DNA of 63,033 nucleotides from positions 14,455-77,487 of the forward strand of contig NZ_KE952949.1 in the NCBI RefSeq assembly GCF_000466405.1, written 5' to 3'. Each line of letters starts with the position of its first letter. Position 1 is the first letter of the stretch. The position numbers and the translations under genes were made by a program. The notes under the pieces are model-generated. The model was not told where the DNA came from. It saw only the letters and a program-made list of their open reading frames with translations, and ran no database searches. The DNA comes from Atopobium sp. oral taxon 810 str. F0209. GTDB taxonomy: Bacteria; Actinomycetota; Coriobacteriia; Coriobacteriales; Atopobiaceae. Shown piece after piece: positions 16,692-25,976 of the stretch.

Positions 16692-18590
16692 ATGGTGAAC
16701 CTAAGCGAGCGTCAGCAAGCTATTCTGCGAATGGTCCTTGCAGGTGACGGTCCTGTTACGGGTTCTGAGTTAGCCCGTCGACTAGGTGTGTCGCTGCGTA
16801 CGGTACAGACTGATATAGCTCGCATCAACGGTGATGAACAGGTTTTAATTAGTACGAACCGAGGTTATTTGCCTACGCTTGCTGCCAGTACCATGATTCG
16901 CGAGTATGCCCGCGATGCTACTTGTCCTGCACCAGACCACCAGATAATGGTGCATCTTCTTGCAGGGGAAGAGTTGACTGTTGATGATTTAGCACTTGTA
17001 CTTTACGAGAGTACAAGCTCCGTCGAGCGTCAGCTCAAGGAGGTCAAGGATATCTTAGATAAGCATGGCCTCACCTTATGCCGCACCAAAGGGTACCTGC
17101 GGGTGGAGGGCAACGAGTGTTCACGGCGCAGGCTTATGGGGCAGCTGGTCATGGATGAAGTTGGCCCTGCCTTCTCGCTGACCGAGGCTTTCGCTCGTGA
17201 CCTTAAAGGTATAAGGATTGATGAAGTATCAGACATTTTGCAGCAGGCAGCATTAGCTTGTAATCTCACGATTCCCGAGGGGTACGGTCAAGATCTAGCA
17301 GTTGGTGTGACTATCGCACTTTTCTTTATAAAACCTGGGACTGCGTCAGTCGGGGACAGTATGGTTATTACCCCAACCACTGATGCTGTGTCTGTTGCAA
17401 GTGAGTCATGCGAGTGGAGAATGGCACGCGAAATCTGCCGCCTCTATGGCAAGTTGCATCCGCTGAGCCCTAGCGAGGAAGATCTTGACTACCTTGCCTC
17501 ACTCCTGGCGGGAAGAGTTCGCGCTACCAATGTGGCGGACGAGCTTGCCGTTGGGGGTATGCCACGGGAGTTTGAGATCAAGGTAACTGCCATAGCTACT
17601 TCGGTATTTGCTGACTATCTAATTCCGGCGCCCAACCATTTACAGCTGCACAATTTTGCTCTGCATGTGTATGCCATGGTCAAGCGGGCAAAGTCCAATC
17701 CGCTTGAAGATCTGACCATCGCCGAGAGTATCCGTACTAACAGTCCTTTTATTTATGAGGTATCACTTGCAGTAGCAGATCGTCTTGGCGAAGAGCTTGG
17801 CGCGAAGGTAGTTCAAGGCGAGCTGGGATTTATCTGCGTTCACGTCGGCCTAATCATCCTTGAGGGTATGGGTGAGCAACGCGTGACCATAGCCGTGGCC
17901 GGTGAGGATTACCAGGGGATTCGCCGCCGTATTATCGCCAATCTCTCCACGAGGCTGGCCGCATACGTGGACGTGACTGCCTTTGATCCTATCTCTGATG
18001 TGGATTCGGATATTTTGGTAACTACTGGTGAGATTCCTGTAACAACAGGCGCAGTAGTACGGGTTTCTCCTCTCTTTACAGAACGTGACTTTCAAGCGGT
18101 TGAGGTTGCCGTGACCTCGTTCGTGGAGCATCGCGATGCTCTGAAAGCCGCTAAAGCTACCCGATTCTTCCGTCCCGAAGTTTTCTTCCGAGAACAGGGT
18201 CTGCATACACGTGAGGAGACGATCTGCTTTTTGGCAAAGAGGCTTCAGGATTATGGTGTGGTGGGGGAGGACTTTGCCCAATCGGTCCTTAGACGTGAGT
18301 CCATGGGGTCAACAGGCTTCTTTGGACTCTTTGCCATCCCTCATGCTATGGAGATGGACGCCTCGCGCACCACCATTGCCACGTTGGTGAGCGAGAAGGG
18401 TATCGAATGGGATGGTGGCAGGGTTAACGTGGTGTTGATGATTGCCCTTAATGCGCAGGATAGGGGAATTTTCATGGACATTTATGATGGTATTATTCGC
18501 CAACTCTGTGATGCACGTCGTATTTCTAGGCTGGCACGTACCAAAACTCTAGAGGACTTCCTGCATTGCATGCTGTATTCATTAACCTAA
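16692..18590 (+). CDS. PRD-domain transcription regulator of the cellobiose operon (LicR-like)
   Basis: A 632-residue regulator with an N-terminal helix-turn-helix (GSELARRLGVSLRTVQTDI, about 21-45), a second HTH near 85-140, two PRDs (about 170-390), an EIIB-like domain (about 395-480) and an EIIA domain with active His551 (LFAIPHAMEM). The EIIB-like loop reads VAGEDYQG where a phosphocysteine is normally found, so this site seems lost. ATG 16692 follows GGGGAGG. It is divergent from the IIA-GH1-IIC-IIB operon and probably activates it when beta-glucosides are available. Confidence 0.9.
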   Translation: MVNLSERQQAILRMVLAGDGPVTGSELARRLGVSLRTVQTDIARINGDEQVLISTNRGYLPTLAASTMIREYARDATCPAPDHQIMVHLLAGEELTVDDLALVLYESTSSVERQLKEVKDILDKHGLTLCRTKGYLRVEGNECSRRRLMGQLVMDEVGPAFSLTEAFARDLKGIRIDEVSDILQQAALACNLTIPEGYGQDLAVGVTIALFFIKPGTASVGDSMVITPTTDAVSVASESCEWRMAREICRLYGKLHPLSPSEEDLDYLASLLAGRVRATNVADELAVGGMPREFEIKVTAIATSVFADYLIPAPNHLQLHNFALHVYAMVKRAKSNPLEDLTIAESIRTNSPFIYEVSLAVADRLGEELGAKVVQGELGFICVHVGLIILEGMGEQRVTIAVAGEDYQGIRRRIIANLSTRLAAYVDVTAFDPISDVDSDILVTTGEIPVTTGAVVRVSPLFTERDFQAVEVAVTSFVEHRDALKAAKATRFFRPEVFFREQGLHTREETICFLAKRLQDYGVVGEDFAQSVLRRESMGSTGFFGLFAIPHAMEMDASRTTIATLVSEKGIEWDGGRVNVVLMIALNAQDRGIFMDIYDGIIRQLCDARRISRLARTKTLEDFLHCMLYSLT

Positions 18591-18720
18591 AACGACAGAG
18601 GAGGTACAGCGAAAGATACTATCTCCAAACGACTGACTAAGTTGGAGCTGTTCTCGACGTATGCATGTACTAAAAGCATGCGTTTCCGCGCTGTTCCAAA
18701 AAGCCGCCTGCTTAAGCAGT

Positions 18721-20109
18721 CTATTGCAGACGGCCCGTAATCGTCCCCGTCTTTCCGCTGCCTACCTGGTAATGCACTCCATCGCCGAAGAGCTCTAGAT
18801 ATTGCAGGGTTTGCAAGTCTTGGCAGAGCTGAGCAGTATCGCCTTCCTTGTTGTTTTTGATATCGTGCCAACCGCCCACACTGTCTTGGAAGCCCAGCAT
18901 ATTTATTGCATGCATGCCTTGATACTGCATGACTAACTGGGCTTTTTGGAGATCGCTCAGGGGCATTCCGATGAGTTGTGCAAGATTGGCAATGAGGAAG
19001 TTTGTACTGGTATCGAGTACGGTGCCTGTCTTGGCACCTGCAACGTCGTAGTTGGCATACATGAGATAGCTGGTGGTGTGAGCACGCTGTTGGTGGACAA
19101 GCTCACTGGAGTCATCGGTTACCAGCGCATCATTGTAAGGCGCTGCAAGAGCTGGTTGATGGTCTCCAAAGAGCACCAATACTACAGGGCGCTTGAGCTT
19201 GGAAAGCTTATCTATAAACTCCTGTAAAGCTTTGTCAGAGATATCCATCAGTGCGAGATACTCGTCGAGGTTTGGGTGATCGACACCTTTAATTGTGTGC
19301 TGCTTGACGAGATTTGCAGGTAGTGCGTTGGTCTTGTATCCACCATGATTTTGCATGGTGATATCTAGAATGGTTTGCGGGGCCTCGTCAGCGGCAAGTA
19401 GCTCGAGAATTTTATCGTAAGTGGCGGTATCGCTAATGAGATTACGGTAGCGTTCTGCGACGCCAAAATCAGGTTCAGAGAGGAATTGGTCATAGCCAAA
19501 GGCAGGATAGACGATATGACGATTCCAATTGGTCGCTAGATTGGGATGCATGGCGCTCGTCTTGTACCCAATGGATTTGAGCTGGCGGGCGAGGTTGTTG
19601 ACACGAGACATGTCATAGACCATATACGGATAGACACCTGATCCCATAAATGCCATCGAGCAACCCGTGAGCATTTCCCACTCGCTGTTGCAGGTGCCGC
19701 CACCATAAGGGGAGACGTAGAGCTTTCCCTTTGCAAGACCGCCTTCGAATGAATTAAACCACTCAGGGCCTCTGTAGGTCCCATCTAACTCGTTGAAAAG
19801 TGACAGGTCGGAGAAGGACTCATTCATTACGACGATCACGCTGGGCTTGAGCTCGTCGAACTGCTTTTCTGCGGCTTTTCTTGCCTTTGTGTTGCCAAAA
19901 ATATGGGCGTACTGCTCAGCATATGAAGCTGAGGAATCGGGTGAACTTGCTACGGCTTTTTTGGTGTTGGTGTATTTTGCTGTGGCAGCGCCAGCAGATT
20001 TTTTGATTCCACCTGCGCCACATGCGCTGAGGGTAGCTAACATACCAGCAGCTCCGACCGCTGAAATAAAAGAACGACGAGAAACGTTGGTGTTGATAAA
20101 TTCTTTCAT
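18721..20109 (-). CDS. LtaS-like phosphoglycerol transferase domain as a Tat-exported lipoprotein
   Basis: A 462-residue alkaline-phosphatase-superfamily (sulfatase fold) enzyme. The N-terminus MKEFINTNVSRRSFISAVGA is a twin-arginine signal (Arg11, Arg12), and LSAC ends in a lipobox with Cys30. The catalytic domain has metal ligand Glu97 (VVMNESFSD), nucleophile Thr139 (GGGTCNSE), MQNHGGY and FGDHQPA, the pattern of lipoteichoic acid synthases. Those enzymes normally carry five membrane helices in the same chain; here that half is the adjacent upstream gene. A zinc/manganese enzyme folded before Tat export would act on the outer face of the membrane. AAGGGG precedes ATG 20109. Confidence 0.85.
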   Translation of the reverse strand: MKEFINTNVSRRSFISAVGAAGMLATLSACGAGGIKKSAGAATAKYTNTKKAVASSPDSSASYAEQYAHIFGNTKARKAAEKQFDELKPSVIVVMNESFSDLSLFNELDGTYRGPEWFNSFEGGLAKGKLYVSPYGGGTCNSEWEMLTGCSMAFMGSGVYPYMVYDMSRVNNLARQLKSIGYKTSAMHPNLATNWNRHIVYPAFGYDQFLSEPDFGVAERYRNLISDTATYDKILELLAADEAPQTILDITMQNHGGYKTNALPANLVKQHTIKGVDHPNLDEYLALMDISDKALQEFIDKLSKLKRPVVLVLFGDHQPALAAPYNDALVTDDSSELVHQQRAHTTSYLMYANYDVAGAKTGTVLDTSTNFLIANLAQLIGMPLSDLQKAQLVMQYQGMHAINMLGFQDSVGGWHDIKNNKEGDTAQLCQDLQTLQYLELFGDGVHYQVGSGKTGTITGRLQ

Positions 20110-20229
20110 GAAAATGCCCCTTGAGATTTAGCTGGCAATTGAAAACTTGCGAGAAATTACGGAAGTGTGGAGGCGCAAAAGCGTAGGACGGTAAATCACA
20201 CGGCAGGTTATTCGACCTTGAGTAGAGAG

Positions 20230-21243
20230 TTAGGAGTTAGCGCTGCTTGAGGAGGAAGAGTCTGCATGGGCAAGATTTTCTTCATACTTGTCTGCGTAGC
20301 CTGAAAGAAGCTTTTTGGCCTCTTCTTTGGAATAACCATCGGGCTGAACGGGGCGGAAAGATTGAATCTGCGTGACAAACGATGAAATAAAGCCTTCACG
20401 ATGGTAGCTGTCGAGCGGAATCCAAGCATTGTATTTGATGCCAGGAAATTCCGAAAAACTTACTGTTGTTGCAATAAAGACAGCAATACCAGCAATGATG
20501 AGTCCGCCAAGCGCGTTGGCTGCAAACGCAACAACAGGCCTTTTTGCACGTCGTGGCTTTGGCGTTAGAGAAAGCACAACTATAGCTAGTGCCAATACTG
20601 CAAATGATATAAGTACCCGTTCATTGAGAATATAGGTATAGCTACCACTTACTGTAGCTGCAGTGCCGAGTGCAAGCACGTCGCTCGCAATGATGGGTAC
20701 ACCTTTAAACGACACGACAAAATATTCTGCAAGGCCAGCGCATTCAAAAAGACATGCTGCAATGACAGCACCTGCACCAGTGCGTTGAAAGAGAAGATGA
20801 AATATCAGAAATATAAAAAGAATGATGACATTTTCGAGAATAAGTCCCTCTATCCAAAATCCGGTGATAGCTGGATTAGAAGGCAATTCAATAGCTATGA
20901 AAGTCAAAAAGGTTCCAACAAGCAATAGGCCAATTTCTAACAGCAAACGTTGGTAACCTAAAAGAGCGCTGAATGCTGTGCGGATTTGCTTGTTGTAGAG
21001 CGAAACGATGGCTGCTATCGCAAGCACGCTAGTGCATAGGATGGCTGGCAACCAGTGGGTTTGAATGAGTCCAAAAGCTGCATATACACTCAAAAAAAGA
21101 AGTAATGCAAAGAAAATGCCAGTCCATGTCCACGAAATCCAATTTGGCTGGGATAAAAAGTGAAAGAGCTTTTGTGGTGCAAGCTTAGCAAGAGCTATTA
21201 CCAGCCCAACAACCAATAAGCCAGCGAAAAATATCAAGAACAT
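20230..21243 (-). CDS. Membrane half of an LtaS-like synthase
   Basis: A 337-residue membrane protein with about nine hydrophobic segments. The sequence after the helices (IASDVLALGTAATVSGSY, then SFVTQIQSFRPVQPDGYSK-type linker) matches the region that in LTA-synthase-like proteins lies just before the catalytic domain. The chain then ends in a serine-rich tail instead of continuing into that domain. The catalytic half is encoded 120 bp downstream, so the pair looks like a split enzyme. ATG 21243 follows GGAGGC. A DtxR-like box lies 48 bp upstream. Confidence 0.72.
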   Translation of the reverse strand: MFLIFFAGLLVVGLVIALAKLAPQKLFHFLSQPNWISWTWTGIFFALLLFLSVYAAFGLIQTHWLPAILCTSVLAIAAIVSLYNKQIRTAFSALLGYQRLLLEIGLLLVGTFLTFIAIELPSNPAITGFWIEGLILENVIILFIFLIFHLLFQRTGAGAVIAACLFECAGLAEYFVVSFKGVPIIASDVLALGTAATVSGSYTYILNERVLISFAVLALAIVVLSLTPKPRRAKRPVVAFAANALGGLIIAGIAVFIATTVSFSEFPGIKYNAWIPLDSYHREGFISSFVTQIQSFRPVQPDGYSKEEAKKLLSGYADKYEENLAHADSSSSSSANS

Positions 21244-21290
21244 ACTTTTAAGCCTCCAACGGTGTTACCCAGCGTTCATGGGAATCCACG

Positions 21291-21309
21291 TTAGGATAGC
21301 CTTGCCTAA
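21291..21309. promoter_or_regulatory. DtxR/IdeR-type iron box
   Basis: The 19-bp sequence TTAGGATAGCCTTGCCTAA matches the DtxR consensus TTAGGTTAGSCTAACCTAA at 16 of 19 positions, with both TTAGG and CCTAA arms intact. It lies 48 bp before the ATG of the membrane protein at 21243 and next to a TTGCAG / TAAGTT pair that could be its minus-strand promoter. Binding would repress transcription when iron or manganese is plentiful. The match is seen and the regulation is inferred. Confidence 0.6.
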
Positions 21310-21418
21310 CTTATTCTGCTATATAAATCCTGCAATTTAAGAGTACGTAAAGGGAGATAAAAGAAACCCTGCATATTACCTACCAAATTGCATGATTTGA
21401 AATGTTCGCGAAGTAGAC

Positions 21419-22669
21419 TCAGTGCAAGGCGCTTTCATCGAGCATGAAGTCATAGACGCTAAGAAGTAGGATGCCTTCATCTGTGTAGTGTCTTTCAATC
21501 GGCTTGCCTACGACAATGACCTTACGAAAGGAATCTCCTGTCTTGAGAAGCGATCTCTGTTCTTGGGCGAGCTTCTCTGAATCGGGAAGATCGTACGCCG
21601 ATTGGATGTATATCCGCTCGCTGCCGTTATTGCATACGAAGTCGACCTCTAGTTGCTTACGTACGGATTTGCCATGTTTATCCCGCTCGCTGACCGTCAT
21701 GTTGCCAATGTCGACCGAGTAACCACGTGCACGCAACTCATTGTAGATGGCATTTTCCATGAGGTGTGTCTCCTCAAACTGGCGAAAGCCTAATCGAGCG
21801 TTGCGAAGTCCGAGATCTGAGAAATAGTACTTGTAAGGTGCGCCAATGTAGCGTCTGCCCTTGATATCGTAGCGCTGTGCGCGTTCGAGGAGGAAGGCAT
21901 CGTCGAAGTAGTCGATGTATGAAGATACCGTTTCAGGGTCGATGGTTGATCGAGTAACACTGTGGAATGTGTCAGAGAGCTTGTTAGGATTGGTCAGTGA
22001 TCCTATCGTCGAGGCCATGACGTTCAGCAACTCGTCCAATGCGCGGTTATTGCGGACGCTGTTCCTTTCAATGATGTCGTTGATATAAATTTCAGAGAAA
22101 AGACGCTGAAGATAATCGATCTTTTCTTCTCGCGTTTCCTTACATGCGACAGCAGGAAGGCCGCCGTACATGAGATAGCTTTGCCATCCCATCGCGATAT
22201 CGTCATCATATGTGGTCATGAATTCGGCGAAGGAAAGCGGAGCCATTCTTACCTCGTCCCCGCGTCCACGGAACTCGGTGACGATGTCCTTTGAGAGGAG
22301 CTTTGCATTGCTTCCCGTGACGTAAACATCCACGTTTTCGCGGGCAATGAGGTCGATGAGGACCTCTTCGAAGTGTTCAAGGAGCTGTACCTCGTCGAGA
22401 AGCACGTAGTGCATACCTGGAGTCTCAATCTGGCTTATCACGTATGGGTAGAACACATTGGAGTCGCGGTAGCGTCTGTTTCCGTAGCGGTCGAAAGCCA
22501 TCTCAAAGATCTGAGTCTCCGATACCCCGCGTTTCAGCAGGTAATCCTTGAAGATCTCGAAGATGAGATAGGACTTTCCGCAACGGCGGACGCCTGTCAC
22601 CACTTTCGCCTGATCAGTGTGCATTCTGCTGATGAGGTTGTCGAGGTATTTTGGGCGCTCAATTCTCAT
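21419..22669 (-). CDS. ATP-binding protein, AAA_14 plus DUF4143
   Basis: A 416-residue protein of a common but poorly understood prokaryotic family. VVTGVRRCGKSYLIFEIF is the Walker A region (about 23-40), and HYVLLDEVQLLEHFEEVL the Walker B. The C-terminal DUF4143 part ends in a PD-(D/E)XK-like fold (LEVDFVCNNGSERIYIQ). ATG 22669 follows TTGGAGTG. It stands alone on the minus strand between the synthase pair and tRNA-Val. The role is unknown; some relatives are thought of as mobile or defence-related. Confidence 0.88.
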   Translation of the reverse strand: MRIERPKYLDNLISRMHTDQAKVVTGVRRCGKSYLIFEIFKDYLLKRGVSETQIFEMAFDRYGNRRYRDSNVFYPYVISQIETPGMHYVLLDEVQLLEHFEEVLIDLIARENVDVYVTGSNAKLLSKDIVTEFRGRGDEVRMAPLSFAEFMTTYDDDIAMGWQSYLMYGGLPAVACKETREEKIDYLQRLFSEIYINDIIERNSVRNNRALDELLNVMASTIGSLTNPNKLSDTFHSVTRSTIDPETVSSYIDYFDDAFLLERAQRYDIKGRRYIGAPYKYYFSDLGLRNARLGFRQFEETHLMENAIYNELRARGYSVDIGNMTVSERDKHGKSVRKQLEVDFVCNNGSERIYIQSAYDLPDSEKLAQEQRSLLKTGDSFRKVIVVGKPIERHYTDEGILLLSVYDFMLDESALH

Positions 22670-22821
22670 ACGCACTCCAATCGGTAATAGTGCATCATGA
22701 TGCATTTTTTCCGATTAGTATTATACATCTCATTTGGAGCAGATTTGGGACAGCGATGCACCGAGGAGGAAAAGAAACAAACACGAGCCGCGTAATGTGA
22801 TGTTCAAAAGAAGCTCAAAAG

Positions 22822-22854
22822 AAAAACAGGTAGGTAGTTCAAACTACCTACCTG
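22822..22854 (-). terminator. Terminator of tRNA-Val
   Basis: A perfect 13-bp stem (CAGGTAGGTAGTT with AACTACCTACCTG, two-base loop) at 22827-22854 is followed on the minus strand by TTTTTC, just past the tRNA 3' end. Confidence 0.9.
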
Positions 22855-22863
22855 CGACTTTTG

Positions 22864-22938
22864 TGGTGGGCGTTAGAAGATTTGAACTTCTGACCTCTTC
22901 CGTGTCAGGGAAGCGCTCTCCCCCTGAGCTAAACGCCC
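22864..22938 (-). tRNA. tRNA-Val (anticodon GAC)
   Basis: The minus strand folds as a normal tRNA of 75 bases including an encoded CCA. The acceptor stem is GGGCGTT/AACGCCC, the D-loop region TAGCTCAGGGG, the anticodon arm CTTCCCTGACACGGAAG with anticodon GAC, and the T-arm AGAAGTTCAAATCTTCT. A strong terminator follows. Confidence 0.96.
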
Positions 22939-23098
22939 GAATATATAACTGCAAAGTTGCAAGCGGGGGTGCTCACATGCAGCAGAGAGTATCTTACGCG
23001 AATGTCTCTCTGTATGCAAGAAGATTTTTTCAAATTAGGAACTTGCTTAAATATCACCTAAGATTTGATTGTTGATGGCAAAGGATGGGGGAGGGCGA

Positions 23099-23674
23099 TT
23101 GGAAAAGACAGTGCCTGGCAAAATCATGTCAGTTTTGACTCGCGTTGCCTTTATGTTCTGTATAGGTGGCCTTGTAGGATGGCTTTATGAAGTCTTCATC
23201 TGTGCACCGCTCAATCAAATGCCTATTGATCTTACCCACGGAGGTCTCGGTATTCCTTTTTTGATGATTTACGGTGCGGGTTCTGCACTGATTGAACTAG
23301 CATTAGGATTGGAGCGCAAACAAGGCGCCTGGTGGGTGCAGCTATTGGCGATCATTGTGCTAACTACTACTGTTGAATATGTAACTGGTTTGATAATGCT
23401 ACGTATCGTTGGTGTGCAGACCTGGGATTATCATCTACCAGGCTGGGACTTTCTTGTAAGTCCCGATGGGCTGGTGTGTCTACGCGCTTCTCTGACGTTT
23501 GGATTGATGGGCTTATTGCAGTTGCGTGGGTTGAGCAGGCTTTACGAATGGACGTTTGTTGCGAATGCGCAGGTGTTAAGAGTTGCAGTTTGGCTATGCT
23601 TTGCTCTTGTTGTGCTGGCGTTGTTGAATGGTTCATTCCTACATATCGTTGATACAGGTGGCATGTGGCATTAG
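23099..23674 (+). CDS. Putative ABC-transporter-type membrane protein (CmpB-like)
   Basis: About 191 residues with five hydrophobic segments. FCIGGLVGWLYEVFICAPLN and the following IDLTHGGLGIPFLMIYGAGS are the signature of the PF06541 putative ABC transporter permease family, whose function is unknown. I favour TTG 23099 because a strong GGGGGAGG box precedes it; ATG 23075 in the same frame would add eight residues. It is a single-gene unit downstream of tRNA-Val on the opposite strand. Confidence 0.78.
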   Translation: MEKTVPGKIMSVLTRVAFMFCIGGLVGWLYEVFICAPLNQMPIDLTHGGLGIPFLMIYGAGSALIELALGLERKQGAWWVQLLAIIVLTTTVEYVTGLIMLRIVGVQTWDYHLPGWDFLVSPDGLVCLRASLTFGLMGLLQLRGLSRLYEWTFVANAQVLRVAVWLCFALVVLALLNGSFLHIVDTGGMWH

Positions 23675-23710
23675 TGATAAGTGATTGTTTATATTGATAG
23701 GGTTCGCTGG

Positions 23711-23940
23711 ACCCCTATTCGCTCTAAAGTGCGATGTGCGCCATTACCTCTTTTTTGTATTGCAATATTTCTGCTGGTAGATGACTTGTTTTTAGAGACA
23801 GCTGTTTTCCCGGGTTTTGCCGTGACTTTGTGATTTGTCATTGCTGCAGGTAGAAAGCTTGCGGCGAGACCATATATATCAAGAATTAACCTAATTAAGC
23901 ACTGAAATGGCGCACATCGAGCATCAGAGCGAATAGGGGT
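23711..23940. mobile_element. MITE-like element, 230 bp with 35-bp inverted ends
   Basis: The left end 23711-23745 and right end 23906-23940 are inverted repeats matching at 31 of 35 positions: a 15-bp perfect part beginning ACCCCTATTCGCTCT, a variable 6-bp middle, and a 14-bp perfect part (CGATGTGCGCCATT). The 160-bp interior has no coding capacity. No target duplication is clear. A related 17-bp segment (15 of 17 matches) occurs at 27267-27283. It could be a MITE, a decayed insertion sequence or a pair of regulatory sites. The rest of the 441-bp gap 23675-24115 shows nothing else. Confidence 0.5.
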
Positions 23941-24115
23941 GTAGTAGTTCTATTCTTAGATACGACCTGTGTGTATTGTGGTGGGTATAGGTGACGGTTA
24001 TTATTTATGCATATGGCTAACCTTATGCATCGCAGATTTTCTACACTAATTTTTGTTTGCTGAGCAAAATTTTGGAACAGATTAGCCGTTTTGATTGCAG
24101 AGGTGAATAACTGGC

Positions 24116-25750
24116 ATGTTTGAGCTTCTTTCCTTTTGTTGGAAGTCCATCAACAACAGAGGTCGCTACCTTGTCTTTATGGCCCTCTCGCTTGTCAAAG
24201 AGCTGCTGAAGGTTGCCTTGCCGCTTGTGACTGGCTGGATAATCAACCTCCTAGTGTCGGGAGGTGACTTTTCCACTGTTATTTTCTGGTGCGTGATGGT
24301 TGGTTTGCTGAGCGTGCTGTCTGCTTTCCTTGGGTATGTAGTGACGTTGCTTTATACGAAGACACAGTTTGACTCCTCCTTTGCCCTACAGTCCAATGCC
24401 ATAGCGCGCGTGCAGCACTTTTGGCAGGGGTACTACGGGAAGGACTTCGACCCTGGCTACCTTTCTAAGCGTGTCAACAACGACTCCGAGGTCATCTCGA
24501 TGTTCTTCTTGCTGTCTGGGTCACAGGTGTTGTCACATGCTCTTACTACGGTGGTTGTTATTGCTCTCGTCGCCATCATTAACCTTCCTCTAGCGTTTGT
24601 TTGCTTGCTACTCACGTTTGCGGTGGGTTTGGCGTATGTGCTCTCCCGCAGAGAGGTCTTTGAGCGAGGGATGGAATACAAGGAGAAGGCGGCGAACTTT
24701 TTCTCAGTCATACTGCATGAGTTTAGTGATGTCGAGTTCATTAGGCGATACGTTCTCTTTGACAGGTTCGCAACGCTGCTCTCTGACTCCTATAGCGCGG
24801 TGCGCGATGCGGTCTATCGCGTGAACAGAGTGGGCGCGATCGTGGGTATGCAGACGGAGATTGCTAAAGACGTGCTGCAGATAGCAGTAATATTTGTTGG
24901 CGCCTACCAGATCATGATGGGAGCCATGCGGGTTGGCTACCTTGCAACAGTGGCAAGTTACTTTGCCATGCTCTCGGCATCGGCGGAGTACTTCACTCAA
25001 TTTGGCAGCGAGTATCAAGACTGCCGGTCAAGTTTTGAAAGGCTGCGTCAGCTTTCTGACACACCACTTGAGCAGAATGGTGACATAGAAATCAGTGATA
25101 AGGTTTATGTCATATCCTGCAATGATCTCAGCTTTACCTACCCTGGCAACGACATACCCACCATCAGCGGCGCAAACATCCGCTTCGAGGGCTGCGGTCT
25201 CTACGGTCTTCTGGGAAGGAACGGTTGCGGCAAGTCCACGCTGCTCAAGCTTATTGCTGGCGAATGGTGCGGTCACTATGAGGGCACAATCTGCTTTGAT
25301 GACCAGGAGCTTGGGACGCTCGACCACTACGGCCTGAGGCGTACATCTGTGGGTTTTACCGAGCAGGAACCCACGGTCATAGAGGACAGTCTGTGGAATA
25401 ATCTTACCCTGCTATGCGAGGAACAGCCAGAGCGTGAAGAGGTGCTCTCGCTATGCGACCAGTTGAGGCTGACCGCTCTCATTGGTAAGGCACCGCAGGG
25501 GCTGGACACCATCGTCGACGGTACGAACGTAAGCCTTTCTGGTGGTGAGAAGCAGAAGGTCGCCATCATCCGAATGCTGCTCAAGAACCCTCCAGTTATG
25601 CTGATGGATGAGCCGAGCTCCGCCCTTGATGCAGATAGCGTCAACTCTCTTGTTGAACTCTTGGGACAGCTTAAGCGCGATCATCTTATCATCATGGTCT
25701 CCCATGACGAGAGATTAATAAATGCCTGCGATGAGCTGGTCAGATTGTAA
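24116..25750 (+). CDS. ABC transporter, fused permease and ATPase (half-transporter)
   Basis: A 544-residue exporter half-molecule. The N-terminal ~300 residues form the six-helix membrane domain. The ATPase domain (about 330-544) has Walker A LLGRNGCGKSTLLK (near 367), signature VSLSGGEKQ (near 473), Walker B VMLMDEPSSALD (near 495) and switch His MVSHDER. It would act as a homodimer exporting a drug, lipid or peptide. No substrate gene is adjacent. Its GC content and codon use look higher than its neighbours, and it follows a MITE-like element. ATG 24116 has a GAGGTG box somewhat far upstream. Confidence 0.88.
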   Translation: MFELLSFCWKSINNRGRYLVFMALSLVKELLKVALPLVTGWIINLLVSGGDFSTVIFWCVMVGLLSVLSAFLGYVVTLLYTKTQFDSSFALQSNAIARVQHFWQGYYGKDFDPGYLSKRVNNDSEVISMFFLLSGSQVLSHALTTVVVIALVAIINLPLAFVCLLLTFAVGLAYVLSRREVFERGMEYKEKAANFFSVILHEFSDVEFIRRYVLFDRFATLLSDSYSAVRDAVYRVNRVGAIVGMQTEIAKDVLQIAVIFVGAYQIMMGAMRVGYLATVASYFAMLSASAEYFTQFGSEYQDCRSSFERLRQLSDTPLEQNGDIEISDKVYVISCNDLSFTYPGNDIPTISGANIRFEGCGLYGLLGRNGCGKSTLLKLIAGEWCGHYEGTICFDDQELGTLDHYGLRRTSVGFTEQEPTVIEDSLWNNLTLLCEEQPEREEVLSLCDQLRLTALIGKAPQGLDTIVDGTNVSLSGGEKQKVAIIRMLLKNPPVMLMDEPSSALDADSVNSLVELLGQLKRDHLIIMVSHDERLINACDELVRL

Positions 25751-25976
25751 CGAGTGACGGGTGGGTTACCTATCCACATTTGCTTGCCGCGAATGCGCGT
25801 ATGTCGAAAATTGCGATTGGCTGGTCTGCATGGAGTCACCATATGAATGCCTCTACAGCAGAATTTCTCACGTGCGGGCATTCTTCTTTACCCCCGTTCA
25901 TCCAAATCTAAACAGCTGATGTTCTTTGCAGACGTATAGTGATAGCTATAAGTAATGAGCAACAAAAGGGGGAGAT

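Noticed and set aside
23129-23160. tRNA-Val region as an integration (att) site
   Set aside because: No duplicated tRNA 3' end and no integrase gene were found within the window.
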